Source: JAOPZW01 sp963851295 (GTDB lineage: Bacteria > Actinomycetota > Thermoleophilia > Solirubrobacterales > Solirubrobacteraceae). From it: a DNA stretch of 64,000 bases. This document shows positions 61,825-64,000 of the stretch, one piece after another. The stretch is from positions 1 through 64,000 of the forward strand of contig CAWKOS010000009.1 in the NCBI GenBank assembly GCA_963851295.1. The letters are read 5' to 3'. The translations under genes were made by a program, and so were the position numbers. Every line of letters begins with the position of its first letter. The first letter of the stretch is position 1. Below the pieces are notes generated by a model that was not told the origin of the DNA, searched no databases, and saw nothing but the letters and a program-made list of their open reading frames with translations.

Positions 61825-64000
61825 ATGTCCGCGTCGGGTGGGCCGTCGTTCGTGGGTCGTGCCGGGGAGCGCGAGGTGCTCGATGGACTGCTGACGCGGG
61901 TACGCGGAGGCGAGAGCCAGGTGCTGGTCATCCGCGGCGAGCCGGGCATCGGCAAGACCGCGCTGCTGCGCTACGCCGCCCGACAGGCGTCCGGCTTCCG
62001 GGTCGCGGAGGTCGCGGGCGTCGAGGCAGAGATGGAGCTGGCGTTCGCTGGGACCCATCAGCTGTGCGCCGCGATGCTCGACCGGCTCGACACACTCCCG
62101 ACCCCGCAGCGCGACGCCCTGAGCGTCGCTCTGGGACTGGCCGCCGGCGCGGTGCCGGACCGGTTCCTGGTTGGACTGGCCGTGCTCAGCCTGCTGTCCG
62201 CGGCGGCGGAGGAGCGGCCGCTGCTATGTCTCGTGGAAGACGCGCAGTGGCTGGATGGCGCCTCGAGCCAGGTCCTCGGCCTCGTTGCGCGACGGGTGCG
62301 AGCGGAGTCGGTGGCGATCGTGGTCGCCGTGCGCGAGCCGACCGCTGCCCACGACTTCGACGGCCTGTCCGAGCTGCGCCTCGAGGGGCTGCCGGAGGAG
62401 GATGGCCGCACCTTGTTGGGCCACGCCGTCACCGGACGGCTGGACAGCCGCATCGGTGACCGGCTCGTCGCCGAGTCCCGGGGGAACCCGCTGGCCCTGT
62501 TGGAGCTGCCGAGGCGGATGACCGCTGCTGAGCTGGCCGGTGGCTTCGAGCTTCCGGCCGCCGGCGGCCTTCCGGCCCACATCGAGGACCACTACCTGCG
62601 CCGCGTCGGCGAGTTGCCCGAGGCGACGCAGCGCCTGATGCTGCTGGCGGCCGCCGAGCCCTTGGGCGACCCCGCGCTGGTCCTGCGCGCGAGCCGAAGG
62701 CTCGACATCGGGACCGGCGCGCTCGCGCCGGCCGAGGCCGCCGGGCTGCTGGAGATCGGCGCCAGCGTCCGCTTCCGCCATCCCCTAGTGCGCTCGGCGG
62801 TCTACCGCGCCGCGCAACGCGGCAGCCGACAGCGTGTGCACGCGGCTCTCGCGGAGGTGAGCGACCCGGACTCCGACGCTGATCGCCGCGCGTGGCACCG
62901 GGCCCTCGCCGCAGCAGAAGCAGACGAGGACGTGGCCGCCGAGCTCGAGCGGTCGGCCGGCCGGGCGCAGGCTCGCGGTGGCGCGGCCGCTGCGGCGGCG
63001 TTCCTGGACCACGCCGTCGCTCTGACCCCGGACCCGGCGCGGCGCCGTGAACGTGCGCTGGCGGCCGCTCAGGCCAGCATCCAGGCCGGCGACTTCACCA
63101 GGGCTCGCGGCCTGCTGGCCACGGGCGACGCGGGTCCGCTCGACGAGTTCCAGCGCGCGCGCATCGACCTGCTCCACGCCCAGCTCGCGTTCGTCTCCAG
63201 CCGCGGCACCGACGCGACGCCGCTCCTGCTGGCCGCCGCTCGCCGGCTCGAGCAGCTGGACGTCTCGCTCGCGCGTGAGACCTACGTGGACGCGTTCTCC
63301 GCGGCGCTGTTCGGGGCCAGGCTCAACGGCAGCGTCGGGGTACAGGAGGTCGCGGCGGCCGCCAGGACCGCGCCGCGCACAACGCAGGCCGAGCCGGCCA
63401 GCGCGGATCTGCTGCTCGACGCGCTGGTCGCTCTCGCCGACGACTACGACACGGCGGTCCCGCGCTGCCGGGAGGCCGTGCAGCAGCTCGCCGGCGAGAA
63501 GCCCTCAGCCCAGGAGCGACTGCGCTGGCTGTGGCAGGGGTGCGTCGTCGCCCTCGAGATCTGGGACGACGAACATGCACACACGCTGTCGCGCTCCAGC
63601 GTCGAGATCGCCCGCGAGACGGGAACCCTCGCCGAGCTCGCGCTGGCCCAAAGCGCGCGCGCGCCGATCCAGGTGTTCTGCGGAGACCTCGCCGCGGCCG
63701 GCGCGACCGTCTCCGAGACACGGTCGGTCGAAGAGGTGACCGGCGTCCGGGCCGCCCCGTACGGCGCGTTGATCCTCTCGGCGTGGCAGGGCAGGCGCGC
63801 CGAGACGACGGCCCTGATCGAAACCACGGAGCGCGAGGCCGAGGCCCGCGGCGAGGGCATCGGACTGGCCATCAGCGCGTATGCGCGTGCTGTCCTGTGC
63901 AACGGGCTCGGCCTGTATCAGGAGGCCCTGGCCGCCGCCGTCACGGCCAGCGAGCACCGAGAGGTCGTCGCGGAGAACTGGGGCCTGAGCGAGCTGGTCG
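61825..64000 (+). CDS. Second LuxR-family LAL regulator, 3' partial
   Basis: Open from ATG 61825 to the window end (about 725 codons). The start MSASGGPSFVGRAGEREVLD and Walker A VIRGEPGIGKTALLRYAARQ are close to the preceding gene, as are AFAGTHQLCAAML, LCLVEDAQWLDGASSQVLGL and ELPEATQRLMLLAAAEPLGD. The central repeat region ends at the window edge, before any HTH. The two genes clearly arose by tandem duplication; identity is highest in the ATPase part and falls in the sensor part, suggesting different signals. Confidence 0.92.
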   Translation, partial: MSASGGPSFVGRAGEREVLDGLLTRVRGGESQVLVIRGEPGIGKTALLRYAARQASGFRVAEVAGVEAEMELAFAGTHQLCAAMLDRLDTLPTPQRDALSVALGLAAGAVPDRFLVGLAVLSLLSAAAEERPLLCLVEDAQWLDGASSQVLGLVARRVRAESVAIVVAVREPTAAHDFDGLSELRLEGLPEEDGRTLLGHAVTGRLDSRIGDRLVAESRGNPLALLELPRRMTAAELAGGFELPAAGGLPAHIEDHYLRRVGELPEATQRLMLLAAAEPLGDPALVLRASRRLDIGTGALAPAEAAGLLEIGASVRFRHPLVRSAVYRAAQRGSRQRVHAALAEVSDPDSDADRRAWHRALAAAEADEDVAAELERSAGRAQARGGAAAAAAFLDHAVALTPDPARRRERALAAAQASIQAGDFTRARGLLATGDAGPLDEFQRARIDLLHAQLAFVSSRGTDATPLLLAAARRLEQLDVSLARETYVDAFSAALFGARLNGSVGVQEVAAAARTAPRTTQAEPASADLLLDALVALADDYDTAVPRCREAVQQLAGEKPSAQERLRWLWQGCVVALEIWDDEHAHTLSRSSVEIARETGTLAELALAQSARAPIQVFCGDLAAAGATVSETRSVEEVTGVRAAPYGALILSAWQGRRAETTALIETTEREAEARGEGIGLAISAYARAVLCNGLGLYQEALAAAVTASEHREVVAENWGLSELV

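Overview
The window is high-GC DNA coding on both strands. Its gene content points to an actinobacterium, most likely of the Solirubrobacterales/Thermoleophilia type: LAL-type LuxR regulators, RsbU/STAS partner switching, a WS/DGAT acyltransferase, a TIGR02960-type ECF sigma factor, DHA2 exporters and F420-type oxidoreductase remnants. The lineage is inferred from family content, not from a marker gene. No rRNA, complete tRNA or CRISPR array was found.

Layout. 1-5.0 kb: a tightly overlapping + strand signalling operon (nucleotide cyclase, GAF-PP2C-HATPase phosphatase, two STAS antagonists, an unknown protein, an FAD oxidoreductase), convergent with a ferric-reductase-like membrane flavoprotein. 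6.4-16.4 kb: decayed accessory DNA with a nonsense-mutated cupin gene, a MetF-like gene, a GH65 gene cut by an IS110-family element, an intact IS1182-like element with terminal repeats and a target duplication, an HD/MDR fusion and a shattered STAS gene. 16.7-22.3 kb: a probable copper-handling cluster made of two small membrane proteins, a multicopper oxidase with inserted heavy-metal-binding domains, an FAD oxidoreductase and an MFS exporter with a Cys tail. 23-29.2 kb: a RibD-C-type reductase, an ApeA-like HEPN protein (candidate phage defence), a divergent unknown protein and a tyrosine integrase ending at a tRNA 3'-half. 29.2-39.2 kb: two further segments ending in the same tRNA 3'-half, carrying a Kup potassium transporter, a metallophosphoesterase, a PLP decarboxylase and a patatin. 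40-43.7 kb: an ECF sigma factor and an IS110 copy split by an IS256 element. 44-48 kb: WS/DGAT, a secreted repeat protein and an M48 protease. 48.5-55.1 kb: a + strand run of an NTF2-like protein, five alpha/beta hydrolases and an MFS exporter. 55.2-58.3 kb: a - strand operon of a GMC oxidoreductase, a variant Rieske protein and a DUF3533-like membrane protein. 58.5-64 kb: a short SDR and two tandem LAL regulators, the second cut by the window end.

Two themes stand out. First, the middle 25 kb is a tRNA-associated integration hotspot with three tandem att-like copies and nested IS elements. Second, several otherwise well conserved genes carry single-base frameshifts (near 43, 640, 16175, 32945, 44765, 48260 and 51921). 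Either residual indel errors remain in the assembly or local pseudogenization is common. One of these shifts creates a false 708-residue double hydrolase out of two genes that would otherwise overlap as GTGA.
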